The position numbers were made by a program, and so were the translations under genes. DNA of 64,000 nt from NCBI RefSeq assembly GCF_021535135.1, contig NZ_CP091036.1, forward strand, positions 4,216,001 through 4,280,000, read 5' to 3'. Shown here piece by piece: positions 53,565-64,000 of the stretch. The stretch's first letter is position 1. Each line of letters opens with the position of its first letter. Origin of the DNA: Antarcticibacterium sp. 1MA-6-2. GTDB lineage: Bacteria; Bacteroidota; Bacteroidia; Flavobacteriales; Flavobacteriaceae. Below the pieces are notes generated by a model. It worked only from the letters and a program-made list of their open reading frames with translations. It did no database searches and had not been told where the DNA came from.

Positions 53565-54371
53565 TTATTCTACAGTGTAGTGCAGTCTGTCAACTTCAGA
53601 AACCCTAAAAAAGCCCAGAGGAAAATTCGCGGGATTGGTGGTATTTACAATATTTCCTCTAACAACTGTTGGTTGGGTTTGAAAAGGACCACCTCCACTT
53701 CCCGCCTGGGAGCGCAATATAAAAAGATATTCATAGTACCTTCGTGAAATTCCCTGAATTTCAAAACTCACCCTGTCTCCTTCTTTAAGATCTTCATTTG
53801 TAAAAACAGCAAAAGATCGGTTTCCATTTATAAATTCATCTTCATATATCTGCAACGAAAGCTCATCATACAGGAATCTAAAAAGGTAATAATTACCTAT
53901 TTCGGGAGGATCTGTATAAAATGCTCGTAGTTCTATGTCATCGCCATTAAATCCTCCTTCATTATTTTGCTCCACATACTCTAAATCTGCAACCGGAGTA
54001 TATGTTGATGTTGCCTCATAAGTTTCGTTGAGATAATTTATTTGAAGGTGATAACTCTTTCCCGGTTCTGCTTCCAAAACTTCATTCCGGTATAATCCAG
54101 GATCAATTTCTTCAAAAATATAAACCTGTCCGTCGCTGTCAGTGACTTTTACTTCAGCTTCAGTTGCCGGAGGAATTTCTTCTTCAAAAAATGGAGCTGT
54201 CTTAGTTAGTATTATGTAATGTGGAGTATCAGGAATAGATTTTACCTTCAGCAATGAAGCCTCTATTACCAGTTTAGGTGTACTCTCCTCAAGGTCAATA
54301 TCGACCACTTCTTCACATCCAGCAATAATAAATAAGGTGCAGATAATTAAATATTTATTTAAGATTCTCAT
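53565..54371 (-). CDS. DUF4249 family lipoprotein
   Basis: About 268 residues from MRILNKYLIICTLFIIAGC, a lipoprotein signal with lipobox Cys. The mature part starts EEVVDIDLEESTPKLVIEASL, followed by a beta-rich immunoglobulin-like region (TEAEVKVTDSDGQVYIFEE, GKSYHLQINYLNETYEATS) typical of DUF4249. These proteins sit at the surface next to a TonB receptor and probably assist it. It starts 4 bases after the receptor gene, so they form one unit. Confidence 0.88.
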   Translation of the reverse strand: MRILNKYLIICTLFIIAGCEEVVDIDLEESTPKLVIEASLLKVKSIPDTPHYIILTKTAPFFEEEIPPATEAEVKVTDSDGQVYIFEEIDPGLYRNEVLEAEPGKSYHLQINYLNETYEATSTYTPVADLEYVEQNNEGGFNGDDIELRAFYTDPPEIGNYYLFRFLYDELSLQIYEDEFINGNRSFAVFTNEDLKEGDRVSFEIQGISRRYYEYLFILRSQAGSGGGPFQTQPTVVRGNIVNTTNPANFPLGFFRVSEVDRLHYTVE

Positions 54372-54375
54372 AGAG

Positions 54376-56799
54376 TTAAAATTCAAAATTATAGGTAACA
54401 GAAGGTATTATTCCAAATAGAGAAAGTCTCACTGCTTCATTCCTATCAAGATCCTGATTTTTTCTGAAAGTTAGAGAAACAGCATTTTTTCGACTGTACA
54501 CATTATAAATTCCGAAATTCCACGAAGACTTATAATTTTTCCCTTCCCTACTTCCCGGCACAAAAGTCGCTGAAATATCAAGACGGTGATAATTAGGAAG
54601 GCGGTTACTATTGCGGGGGGAGTATACTGGAATAGTCAAATTTTCAAAACGATACTGCCCTGTAGGATAAGTTGTGGGAAGTCCTGTTTGATACGCGAAA
54701 TTAGCATTTAACCGCCACTTTTTAGTAAGTTCATATGCACTTAGTAATAGAAATGTCATGAGGTTTGTCATAATTAGTACGATACCAGGCACCATTGTTT
54801 ATGCCTGTTTCAACAGCAGTTCTGCCCTGGGTTTGTTGTTCAGATTTGGAGAGGGTGTAGGCCAACCATCCCGTAAAACGTCCGGTATTTTTTCTTAGAA
54901 GAAGTTCCAAACCATAGGCACGCGCCTTACCGGGTAATAAGACCTGTTCAATTGCATTATTTGCTACCAGGTTTGCACCATCTATATAATCCAGCCTATC
55001 CTGAATATATTTATAGAATGCTTCAGCTTCAATAGAATAATCTTCATTTTTAATATTTTGAAAATAACCAATTGCTAACTGATCGAGTATTTGCGGTTCA
55101 ATATATCTTCCGCTGGGAGCCCATACATCTAAGGGAGTAGGAGAGCTGGTATTGGTTATTAGGTGAAGATATTGACTCATTCGGTTATAGCTTAATTTTA
55201 CAGATTTTTTATCACTAAAGCTATAAGCTAATGCAGCCCTGGGTTCAAAATTGTGAAAGGCTTTTTCAATTTTCCCTTTGGAAAGTTGATGGGTTGCTAT
55301 AGGATCTGCCTCTTCATAGATACCAAAAGTTTCATTAAAAATGACGGGATTATCATTTTCGTAAAGATTTAATTCCCTTTGCCCCAGCCTTAAAAAACTA
55401 CTAAACCTTAATCCATATTCTACTGAAAAATTTTCTGATAAATCCTGCTCCAAAGAAAAATAAACAGCATTTTCAAAGGCATATTTTTTAGTAAGCTCAA
55501 AGTAACTTATCCCGGAATCTTCAGAATTTGGACCAATTTCCCCCGGATTAAATTCGTAATAAGTATTTTGAATACCGTAATCCAGGCTTAGATTTTCATT
55601 AATATAATGTTCAAACCCATATTTCGAATTAAAATTTCTTATTCCACTATTCCAGTCAAATCCTACGAAGTCGAGTGTAAGCCCATAGTAATAGTCGCTG
55701 TAAATGATTGAAAGATTAGTGAAGACATTTTTTGACAGAACCTGATTCCAGCGAAGATTAAAAACCGCATTACCGTATTTGTTTTTAAAATTTTCATTGA
55801 TATTAAAAACATCACGACCAAAATAACCGGAAAAAAGAATAGTGTTTTTATTGTTTAAACGGTAAGAAAGCTTCGTGTTCAGGTCGTAAAAATATGCGGA
55901 GTTTGGATTGTCTGCTAATTTTAGAAATAGATGTGCATAACTGCTTCTACCTCCCACTAAAAAGGAACCTTTATCTTTTTCCAGTGGCCCTTCAAGTAAA
56001 AGCCTGCTGGAAATTAATCCTATTCCACTATGGTGCCTTCAAATTCCCGGCTGTTCCCATCTTTTTGATAAATTTGAAGAACTGAGGAAACCCTGCCTCC
56101 ATATTTTGCCGGGATTCCACCTTTATATAATTTTAAGTTCTTAATAGCATCAGGATTAAAAACTGAAAACAAGCCAAAGAGATGGGAAGCATTGTAAATG
56201 GTTGCTTCGTCCAGCAGAATGAGGTTTTGATCTACTGCACCTCCTCTTACATTAAAGCCTGAAGAGCCTTCTCCCGCATTTGAGACTCCCGGAAGAAGAA
56301 GGAGAGATTTTATAACGTCCACTTCACCAAAAACCACCGGAAGCTGTTGTATAGTAGCAATGTCCAGCTTAGGTTGACACTCATTTCCGGCTTCTTAATG
56401 TTAAGTCTTTCACTATTATCTGAAATTATTACCTCTTCCAGGGTTTCAGAGTTTTCTTTTAAAAAAACATTCTTAGTTTGATTAGCTGTAATGGTAATTT
56501 CCTCCTGAACTTCACTATAGCCCACGTAAGAAAATAAAATTCGGTGGGTTCCTGCATAGTAACTTAAGAGAGTAAAACCCATATTCGTTAGTGGTCGTGC
56601 CAATATTTAAATCTGGCACCAGGATATTGGCACCAAATAAGGTCTCATTACTGGATGCATCTTTTATTGTTCCGTTTAATGTATATTTTTCCTGTGCACT
56701 TACAAATGAAAAAAAGAAGAGGAGAAAGAAGGTAAGGGAATTATTCAAATCAATAGAAATTTTCCTGTAAAGATAAGCTATAACGACAATGGAATACAA
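54376..56799 (-). CDS. TonB-dependent outer membrane receptor, four frame breaks
   Basis: About 805 residues if repaired: a signal segment, a carboxypeptidase-like regulatory domain (YTLNGTIKDASSNETLFGANI), the plug (VFGEVDVIKSLLLLPGVSNAGEGSSGFNVRGG), and a 22-strand barrel ending SVTYNFEF. Breaks at 56554-56560 (LPAGTHRI), 56367-56374 (VNRLDIAT) and 54739-54745 (ITGAYELT) sit at predicted RCCGGY sites. A fourth at about 56025-56031 (before GIGLISSRL) is either the same (GCCGGC) or a lost G. Nearby TCCGGT at 56333-56338 is intact. The ligand is unknown. It pairs with the DUF4249 lipoprotein. Confidence 0.88.
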
Positions 56800-56833
56800 C
56801 CTAAATCAGGCTGATACAGAATTTTACAAAAAA

Positions 56834-56863
56834 AAATAGCCGGAAAAAAATTTTCCGGCTATT
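56834..56863 (-). terminator. terminator of the isocitrate dehydrogenase gene
   Basis: A stem aatagccggaaaa/ttttccggctatt is followed on the minus strand by nine T, 23 bases after the stop codon. Confidence 0.9.
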
Positions 56864-56885
56864 TAGAAATTATAATTCTTCGGTT

Positions 56886-59127
<2,242 letters not shown>

Positions 59128-59291
59128 TTAAACAGATACTTGTAAAGAGTATTTGTAGTACTATTAAAGGACCTGCAATTTTAGGTTTAAAATGAAATTA
59201 GTCTGGGCAAAAACACCCAGTGTTGCGAAGATAAGCTTTTTGAAGATTTTTTCATAGCTTAAAACTCCTAAAGCTTAGGTGAAGAGTTGAA

Positions 59292-59338
59292 ACAAAAAAA
59301 AGCCATTTCAATATAACAAGTATCTTGAAATGGCTTCT
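59292..59338 (-). terminator. terminator of the structured RNA
   Basis: An 11-base stem agccatttcaa/ttgaaatggct is followed on the minus strand by eight T. It sets the direction of the RNA. Confidence 0.85.
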
Positions 59339-59597
59339 AACGAAATAACGCTTTACCGTCGGATTTTCTGAAAATCTAATAAGTCAATTACCACAACTTA
59401 CCGCGTGCGCTATTTCACCTGATATAAATTGCCACGAACGCGCACAATTTATATCAAAATTGCTTTTATCTTTCAAACTATTTTTGCGTTAAGCAAAATA
59501 ACGTTCTATAGAAGATAAAAACTTATGTAAAGATCAATGCTTTACCGTATTTGAAATTTGAGGAAATCCTTGTGTCAATCCTTATCTTAAATACACT
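59292..59597 (-). ncRNA. structured non-coding RNA of unknown class
   Basis: About 305 bases on the minus strand without a coding frame. It folds by eye into: a stem gtattt/aaatac; a long stem ttttatctt/aagataaaa with inner ctat/atag and ttttgc/gcaaaa; a ten-base stem gatataaatt/aatttatatc whose loop gtgcgc pairs with a downstream gcgcac (H-type pseudoknot); a small stem gatttt/aaaatc; and a terminator (gccatttcaa/ttgaaatggc plus eight T). The motif ACGGTAAAGC occurs twice. A plausible -7 (TATCTTG) with TTG upstream lies at the 5' end. I see no tmRNA tag or RNase P core. Confidence 0.65.
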
Positions 59598-59774
59598 TAC
59601 AAGATACTACCAAACTAAATATTTTACAAGAGCTTTAGGTGGTTAGTTTTCAACAGTTTATAGCCGATATTTTTAGCTATTTTGAATTTCCCGGAATTAA
59701 TTTGTGTTCTTTATTCCCGGCTCTTTATATAGGTTTCTATTTACAGGGGAAGATGAGAATGTTTAAAATTATCA

Positions 59775-59803
59775 ACAAAAAAAGCTCCATTTCTGGAGCT
59801 TTA
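59775..59803 (-). terminator. terminator of rplS
   Basis: An eight-base stem aaagctcc/ggagcttt with a six-base loop is followed by a T-run on the minus strand, 24 bases after rplS. Confidence 0.85.
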
Positions 59804-59826
59804 AAAGTGTAAGATGAAGAAAAAAA

Positions 59827-60178
59827 TTATCTTCTTTCTTCTTTAATACGGGCTTTTTTACCTGTAAGGCCTCTAAAATAATAAATTCGGGCTCTTCTTA
59901 CTTTACCTCGTTTGTTGATTTCAACTTTTTGAAGTGCAGGCAGGTTAATTGGGAAAATACGCTCCACCCCAACAGTACCACTCATTTTTCTAATAGTAAA
60001 GGTTTTTGATAATCCGGTTCCTTTTACCTGAATTACAACCCCTCTGAAAAACTGAGTACGGGTTTTAGCGCCTTCCTTAATTTCGTAATACACAGTGATA
60101 GTATCAACTTACAGAAAATTCCGGAAAATCTTTTTTTGCAACAAATTCGTCCTGAACGAATTGAATTAACGATTCCAT
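59827..60178 (-). CDS. rplS: 50S ribosomal protein L19, frame break
   Basis: L19 sits at the 30S-50S interface. The reading MESLIQFVQDEFVAKKDFPEFS, then DTITVYYEIKEGAKTRTQFF in another frame, then GVERIFPINLPALQKVEI and RGLTGKKARIKE, covers about 117 residues, the normal length. The break at 60107-60113 (aacttac, + strand) is where GCCGGT gives the family sequence FSAGDTITVYYEI. trmD lies upstream in the same direction, an order common in bacteria. Confidence 0.94.
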
Positions 60179-60291
60179 AGTTATATGTTTATAATGGATT
60201 CTAAAGCAACATTCACGGTTTTCGCCAGAGGTTGGTTTAGAAACGAGTGCAAAATTAAGAAATAAATGTTAATAAACAAGAGGAATTTTCT

Positions 60292-60972
60292 CTATTCATC
60301 TTTCAGAAGATCAGGTCTTAACTTTCTGGTCCTCAGGTATGATTGATCTTCCCTCCAGGTTTCTATTTTAGGGAAATTTCCGGAGGTGAGAATTTCCGGA
60401 ACTTTCCAGCCATTGTATTCGGCAGGGCGGGTATAAACAGGAGGAGCAAGAAGATCATCCTGAAAAGAATCTGTAAGTGCAGAAGTCTCGTTGCCCAGTA
60501 CCCCCGGGATTAACCTTATCACAGCGTCGCAAAGTACTGCTGCAGCTAATTCACCTCCAGATAATACATAGTCTCCAATGGAAATCTCCTTTGTAATAAA
60601 ATGATCCCTTACCCGTTGATCGACCCCCTTATAATGGCCGCAAAGAATAATTACATTTTCTTTAAGCGATAAGGTATTTGCCATTTTTTGATTTAGAGTT
60701 CCACCGTCCGGAGTCATATAGATTACCTCGTCATAATTCCTTTCTGCTTTTAAAGCCGAAATGCACTTATCGATAGGTTCTATCATCATTACCATTCCTG
60801 CTCCACCGCCAAATTGATAGTCATCTATTTGCTGATAATTATCAGTAACATAGTCTCTCAGGTTATGAAGGTGAATTTCAACCAGGCCTTTTTCTATAGC
60901 TCGTTTGAGAATTGAAACATCAAAGGGGCTGGTGAGAATATCCGGAACAACTGTAATAATGTCTATTCGCAT
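60292..60972 (-). CDS. trmD: tRNA (guanine-37-N1)-methyltransferase
   Basis: TrmD methylates G37 next to the anticodon and prevents frameshifting. The 226-residue protein has the trefoil-knot motifs: [56 protein letters not shown] and [16 protein letters not shown], and [16 protein letters not shown]. It lies between rplS and a small membrane protein gene on the same strand. Confidence 0.96.
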   Translation of the reverse strand: MRIDIITVVPDILTSPFDVSILKRAIEKGLVEIHLHNLRDYVTDNYQQIDDYQFGGGAGMVMMIEPIDKCISALKAERNYDEVIYMTPDGGTLNQKMANTLSLKENVIILCGHYKGVDQRVRDHFITKEISIGDYVLSGGELAAAVLCDAVIRLIPGVLGNETSALTDSFQDDLLAPPVYTRPAEYNGWKVPEILTSGNFPKIETWREDQSYLRTRKLRPDLLKDE

Positions 60973-61020
60973 TTAGGTAGCTTTAAACAGAGGTGGTAAA
61001 AAATTTTGAGCTATTGAATT

Positions 61021-61605
61021 TTAATTGTCGCTTGCTTTATTTCTCTCATCCTGAAGAAGCCTGCCAAGTCGTTGTTCTTTCTCAAGTGCTTTTGCACGGT
61101 AGGCATCAAATTCCTTCTCGGTAGCATATAATTTTTCTCTAGCTTCGGTTGTTTGGGAATGACTTTTCTTATATCTGAAAATAAAAAAGAGAAGAGCTAA
61201 AATTAACACCCCAACTATACCCCACATTAGAGCCATGTAGCTTCCTTTACTAAAGGGCATTCCAAGAAAAGTTATTGCATCTTTTTCCTCATTCACCCTG
61301 TCCAGATTCTCCCTGGTCTCATCCAGTTCTGCCTGTAAAGCATTTATTTTATCCTGTTGCTGGTCTATTGTATTTTTTTGAGTAATTACTTCCTCATTAA
61401 TACGGGAAAAGTGCTGGGCCGCTTTGTTCTTTAATGTAACTAGTTCGTTATAATCTACAACTTTGTAACCCTGGTAATCATTGGAATTTTCAATTAAAGA
61501 ATTAAAATCTTCTTCTACGGGATTTCTTTGCTGAATTGTGTCCTGTGCGTTTAATGTTCCACTTAAGGCCAGGGCAGTAAAGCTTAAAAATAGTACCTTC
61601 TTCAT
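61021..61605 (-). CDS. exported coiled-coil membrane protein of unknown function
   Basis: The 194-residue protein has a signal peptide (MKKVLFLSFTALALSGTLNAQ), a coiled-coil (about residues 70-108, INEEVITQKNTIDQQQDKINALQAEL), one membrane helix (SYMALMWGIVGVLILALLFFIF) and a charged cytoplasmic tail. Relatives next to trmD are sometimes named after it by mistake; nothing here resembles a methyltransferase. Role unknown. Confidence 0.8.
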   Translation of the reverse strand: MKKVLFLSFTALALSGTLNAQDTIQQRNPVEEDFNSLIENSNDYQGYKVVDYNELVTLKNKAAQHFSRINEEVITQKNTIDQQQDKINALQAELDETRENLDRVNEEKDAITFLGMPFSKGSYMALMWGIVGVLILALLFFIFRYKKSHSQTTEAREKLYATEKEFDAYRAKALEKEQRLGRLLQDERNKASDN

Positions 61606-61705
61606 TTGCTCTTTTTTGGTTAAAGTACCTACACAACGTGCAGGTAAAAAACTTATTGCCGCAAATTTACAAGTAATAAAAATTAAAAGAAAGTTTGTTC
61701 AAACA

Positions 61706-62800
61706 CTAATTTGCTTTTGCTGCATCCTCAAACTCTATGTCTTTATCTACCTGCCCCCGGAAAGCTTCGATCCAGGCGTTCTTAAAAATGTTCAAAACGG
61801 TAGTCCAAATGCTGGTGTCAGGCTTATTTAGATCTCCTTCAATAGGTGCTCTTGTGGCAAGAGTATCTGTACTTTGATTCTTAAATACAAATTTTAAGGC
61901 ACCCACAAATCCTTCCCAAAGTTTACCAAAGAAGTTTTCATCCTCTTCTTTACCCAGGATCTTAGTATTTATAAACATAGGTTTTAAATATCCCTTTATA
62001 TAACCATCTGCAATAGCAATTTCACTATAGAGCTCAAAGGTGCCGCTTTCAAAGTCCACTCCGGCGAAATTCTTGATCAAATCGTTCAGCTTGGTAACAT
62101 CAGCTTTGCGTATTGAAGCTTCTATATCCATATCTGGAATTTCTTTGAGAAGGTTTAGGTTTCCCGAAATTGTTACATCTCCGCCTCCAATAGAAATGGC
62201 TTTGGCATAAAGATTAGACGGTAAAACTTCCTCTTCGTTTACCACGTTACTTAAATTTGTAGCATCTAAATTGATTTGCTCCAGGAACATACTTATTTCA
62301 GGACTGGCAGATAACTGCACAAAATTAGCAGTGCCATTATGAACATTTAGATGATTTATATCTATAGGAACTAAACTGGTTAAAGCATCAGTCCAGTCAT
62401 CAACATCGGGTTCTCCTTCTACAGGTTCTTTTTGTTGATCTTCAAAAATGTAATTAAATTTAGGATTGTGCAGGATAATTTCACTTACGACCTTACCTTT
62501 AAACAAAGACTTCCATTCTATTGAAATATCTGACTTTTCAAAGTCGAGTACAGGGGTGTCGGTCTGCGCACTTAATTTTCTTAAGATAAGTCCATCTATG
62601 ACATACGCGCCTCTGTAAAGAGCAACATCTATATCTTCAACGTGGCCCATGTATCCTGGAATATTATCCAGAGTTTTGTTGACGTATTTCTTGAGAAAAT
62701 AGGGGAGAAGGAGTCTGGCAATTATTAGAACAACAAGTATGGTCAAAGGAATTATAAATCTCTTCCTGCGTACTTTATGCTTCTTCTTTTCAGTACTCAT
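61706..62800 (-). CDS. DUF748/AsmA-like membrane-anchored protein
   Basis: The 364-residue protein has a basic start, one membrane helix (FIIPLTILVVLIIARLLLPYF) and a long beta-rich periplasmic part: GHVEDIDVALYRGAYVIDGL, SDISIEWKSLFKGKVVSEI, ISGNLNLLKEIPDMDIEASI. This is the repeating pattern of DUF748 and AsmA-type bridge proteins, some of which carry lipids between membranes. Its own function is not known. No operon partner is evident. Confidence 0.82.
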   Translation of the reverse strand: MSTEKKKHKVRRKRFIIPLTILVVLIIARLLLPYFLKKYVNKTLDNIPGYMGHVEDIDVALYRGAYVIDGLILRKLSAQTDTPVLDFEKSDISIEWKSLFKGKVVSEIILHNPKFNYIFEDQQKEPVEGEPDVDDWTDALTSLVPIDINHLNVHNGTANFVQLSASPEISMFLEQINLDATNLSNVVNEEEVLPSNLYAKAISIGGGDVTISGNLNLLKEIPDMDIEASIRKADVTKLNDLIKNFAGVDFESGTFELYSEIAIADGYIKGYLKPMFINTKILGKEEDENFFGKLWEGFVGALKFVFKNQSTDTLATRAPIEGDLNKPDTSIWTTVLNIFKNAWIEAFRGQVDKDIEFEDAAKAN

Positions 62801-62860
62801 ATTACAAAGATTTATACAAATTTGGTTTTTAGAGTTTAGTTAGGCAGTTAAATTATTGCC

Positions 62861-62886
62861 AAAAAAAAACCTGCCGGAGCAGGTAT
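62861..62886 (-). terminator. terminator of the glyceraldehyde-3-phosphate dehydrogenase gene
   Basis: The stem acctgc/gcaggt with loop TCCG is followed on the minus strand by nine T, 23 bases after the stop codon. Confidence 0.88.
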
Positions 62887-62908
62887 GTATTGAAACAATA
62901 TGATTTAT

Positions 62909-64000
62909 TTAATAGTATGTAAACCTTCTAACTTTTGCAATATTCTTGGCCAGCCTTATAACTTGTTGGCTATATCCATATTCATTGTCGTACCATATAT
63001 ATAAAACTATATTCTTCCCTTCTTCGGTTGCAATTGTAGCTTTGCTGTCAAAAATAGAAGGCTGGGCAGATCCTACAATATCAGTTGACACTAATTCATT
63101 ATCTAAAGAATATTTTATTTGTTCAACCATTTCTCCTTCCAAGGCATATTTTTTCATTAACCCGTTAACTTCTGCTACACTGGTAGCTTTTTGCACTTCC
63201 AGGTTTAGGATTGCCAGGGAGCCGTTTGGAACCGGAACTCTAATAGCATTAGATGTTAATTTTCCTTCAAGAACAGGCAAAGCTTTGGCTACTGCTTTTC
63301 CCGCTCCTGTTTCAGTAATAACCATATTTAATCCCGCTGCACGACCTCTCCTGTATTTATTGTGCATATTGTCTACCAGGTTTTGATCGTTTGTGTAGGC
63401 GTGAATGGTTTCAAGGTGCCCATGAACAACTCCCAAAGATTCTTCTATTGCTTTTAGCACAGGAGCAATGGCGTTTGTAGTGCAGGACGCTGCAGAAAAA
63501 ATATCATTCTCATCGGGATTATACTCCTTATGATTTACTCCATGTACAATGTTGGGAATTCCTTTTCCCGGTGCGGTTAATAAAATTTTAGAGGCACCTT
63601 TGCTCGACAGGTGTCTACTTAATTCTTTCTGATCCCGAAAGGCCCCTGTGTTGTCAATAATTAAAGCATTCTCAATCCCATAGCGGGTATAATTAATTTC
63701 TTCAGGTCCTTCCGAAGAGATCATATGAACGGTAGTGCCATTAATAATAAGAGCAGAATTATCCATATCTATTGTGACCGTTCCGGAGAAGTCTCCATGA
63801 ATAGAATCACTTTTTAATAAAGACGCTCTTTTTTCAAGAACAGTAGCATCAATTTCCCCGCGTGTAACAATAGCTCTTAATCTTAATTGATTACCTTTTC
63901 CTGTACGGGTCATTAACTCCCTCGCGAGAAGCCTTCCAATTCTTCCAAAACCATAGAGAACGACATCTTTGGGGGTAACTTCTTTATAATTCCTGGCGTC
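62909..64000 (-). CDS. gap: glyceraldehyde-3-phosphate dehydrogenase, 5' end outside window
   Basis: GAPDH oxidises glyceraldehyde-3-phosphate in glycolysis. The frame is open to base 64000, so the start is beyond the window. The NAD-binding GFGRIGRLLARELM is at the right edge, and the catalytic Cys is in FSAASCTTNAIAPV. Also present are HAYTNDQNLVDN, RRGRAAGLNMVITETGAGKAV and the C-terminal WYDNEYGYSQQV. The sequence before GFGRIG (NYKEVTPKDVVLY) shows the long form of the enzyme, with an N-terminal extension, as found in Bacteroidota. 364 residues are visible. Confidence 0.95.
   Translation of the reverse strand, partial: DARNYKEVTPKDVVLYGFGRIGRLLARELMTRTGKGNQLRLRAIVTRGEIDATVLEKRASLLKSDSIHGDFSGTVTIDMDNSALIINGTTVHMISSEGPEEINYTRYGIENALIIDNTGAFRDQKELSRHLSSKGASKILLTAPGKGIPNIVHGVNHKEYNPDENDIFSAASCTTNAIAPVLKAIEESLGVVHGHLETIHAYTNDQNLVDNMHNKYRRGRAAGLNMVITETGAGKAVAKALPVLEGKLTSNAIRVPVPNGSLAILNLEVQKATSVAEVNGLMKKYALEGEMVEQIKYSLDNELVSTDIVGSAQPSIFDSKATIATEEGKNIVLYIWYDNEYGYSQQVIRLAKNIAKVRRFTYY

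Noticed and set aside
59292..59597. tmRNA or RNase P RNA
   Set aside because: No tag reading frame ending in Ala-Leu-Ala-Ala and no gggg-type tmRNA ends; no GAGGAAAGTCC core of RNase P on the transcribed strand.

Overview
The window is chromosomal DNA from a member of the Bacteroidota, most likely family Flavobacteriaceae. The support is a core gene set typical of that family (YceI, OmpH, twin SurA-type foldases, DUF6095, DUF4249 next to a TonB receptor, monomeric isocitrate dehydrogenase, zeaxanthin genes), low GC, no clear Shine-Dalgarno sequences, and promoters of the Bacteroidota type (TTTG about 19 bases before TAnnTTTG). I cannot fix the genus. No prophage, CRISPR array or transposase gene was seen.

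Layout. 1-3.2 kb: trpE-trpG-trpD on the minus strand behind a clear tryptophan attenuator (promoter, 18-residue leader peptide with three Trp codons in a row, terminator hairpin). 3.2-10.4 kb: YceI, an NAD(P)H oxidoreductase and a MarR regulator sharing a palindromic site; two rhodaneses; a beta-barrel protein; peptidase T; pyrD; a LysE exporter. 10.5-20.6 kb: HMG-CoA lyase, guaB, OmpH, two periplasmic foldases, MoxR, aconitase. 21-28.8 kb: an S24-type regulator, a TlpA thioredoxin, and a zeaxanthin operon (crtI-crtB-crtZ-crtY) led by a cobalamin-binding MerR regulator of the CarH type, then a dihaem cytochrome. 28.8-43.5 kb: tRNA-Leu and two tRNA-Lys with repeated fragments, aroK, tgt, lptG, accA, dnaB and several smaller genes. 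43.5-46.7 kb: thrS-infC-rpmI-rplT, with infC apparently starting at AUA. 47.2-53.2 kb: a full rRNA operon (three tandem promoters, 16S, tRNA-Ile, tRNA-Ala, 23S, 5S). 53.2-64 kb: a DUF4249 lipoprotein and TonB receptor pair, isocitrate dehydrogenase, a strongly structured unassigned RNA, rplS, trmD, a DUF748 protein and glyceraldehyde-3-phosphate dehydrogenase.

The most striking signal runs across the whole window. About 19 genes, many of them essential, carry a small indel, missense or stop exactly where family alignment predicts the hexamer RCCGGY (ACCGGT, GCCGGC and so on). By eye I found no intact RCCGGY anywhere in the 64 kb, although YCCGGY and RCCGGR occur dozens of times. The sites are mostly read as RCTTAGY on the + strand, whichever strand carries the gene. 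I read this as systematic miscalling of a modified motif, that is, a footprint of an RCCGGY-specific DNA modification in this strain, and not as gene decay. Affected genes are therefore annotated over their full span as probably intact. Two further frame breaks (trpD, thrS) are ordinary homopolymer length errors.
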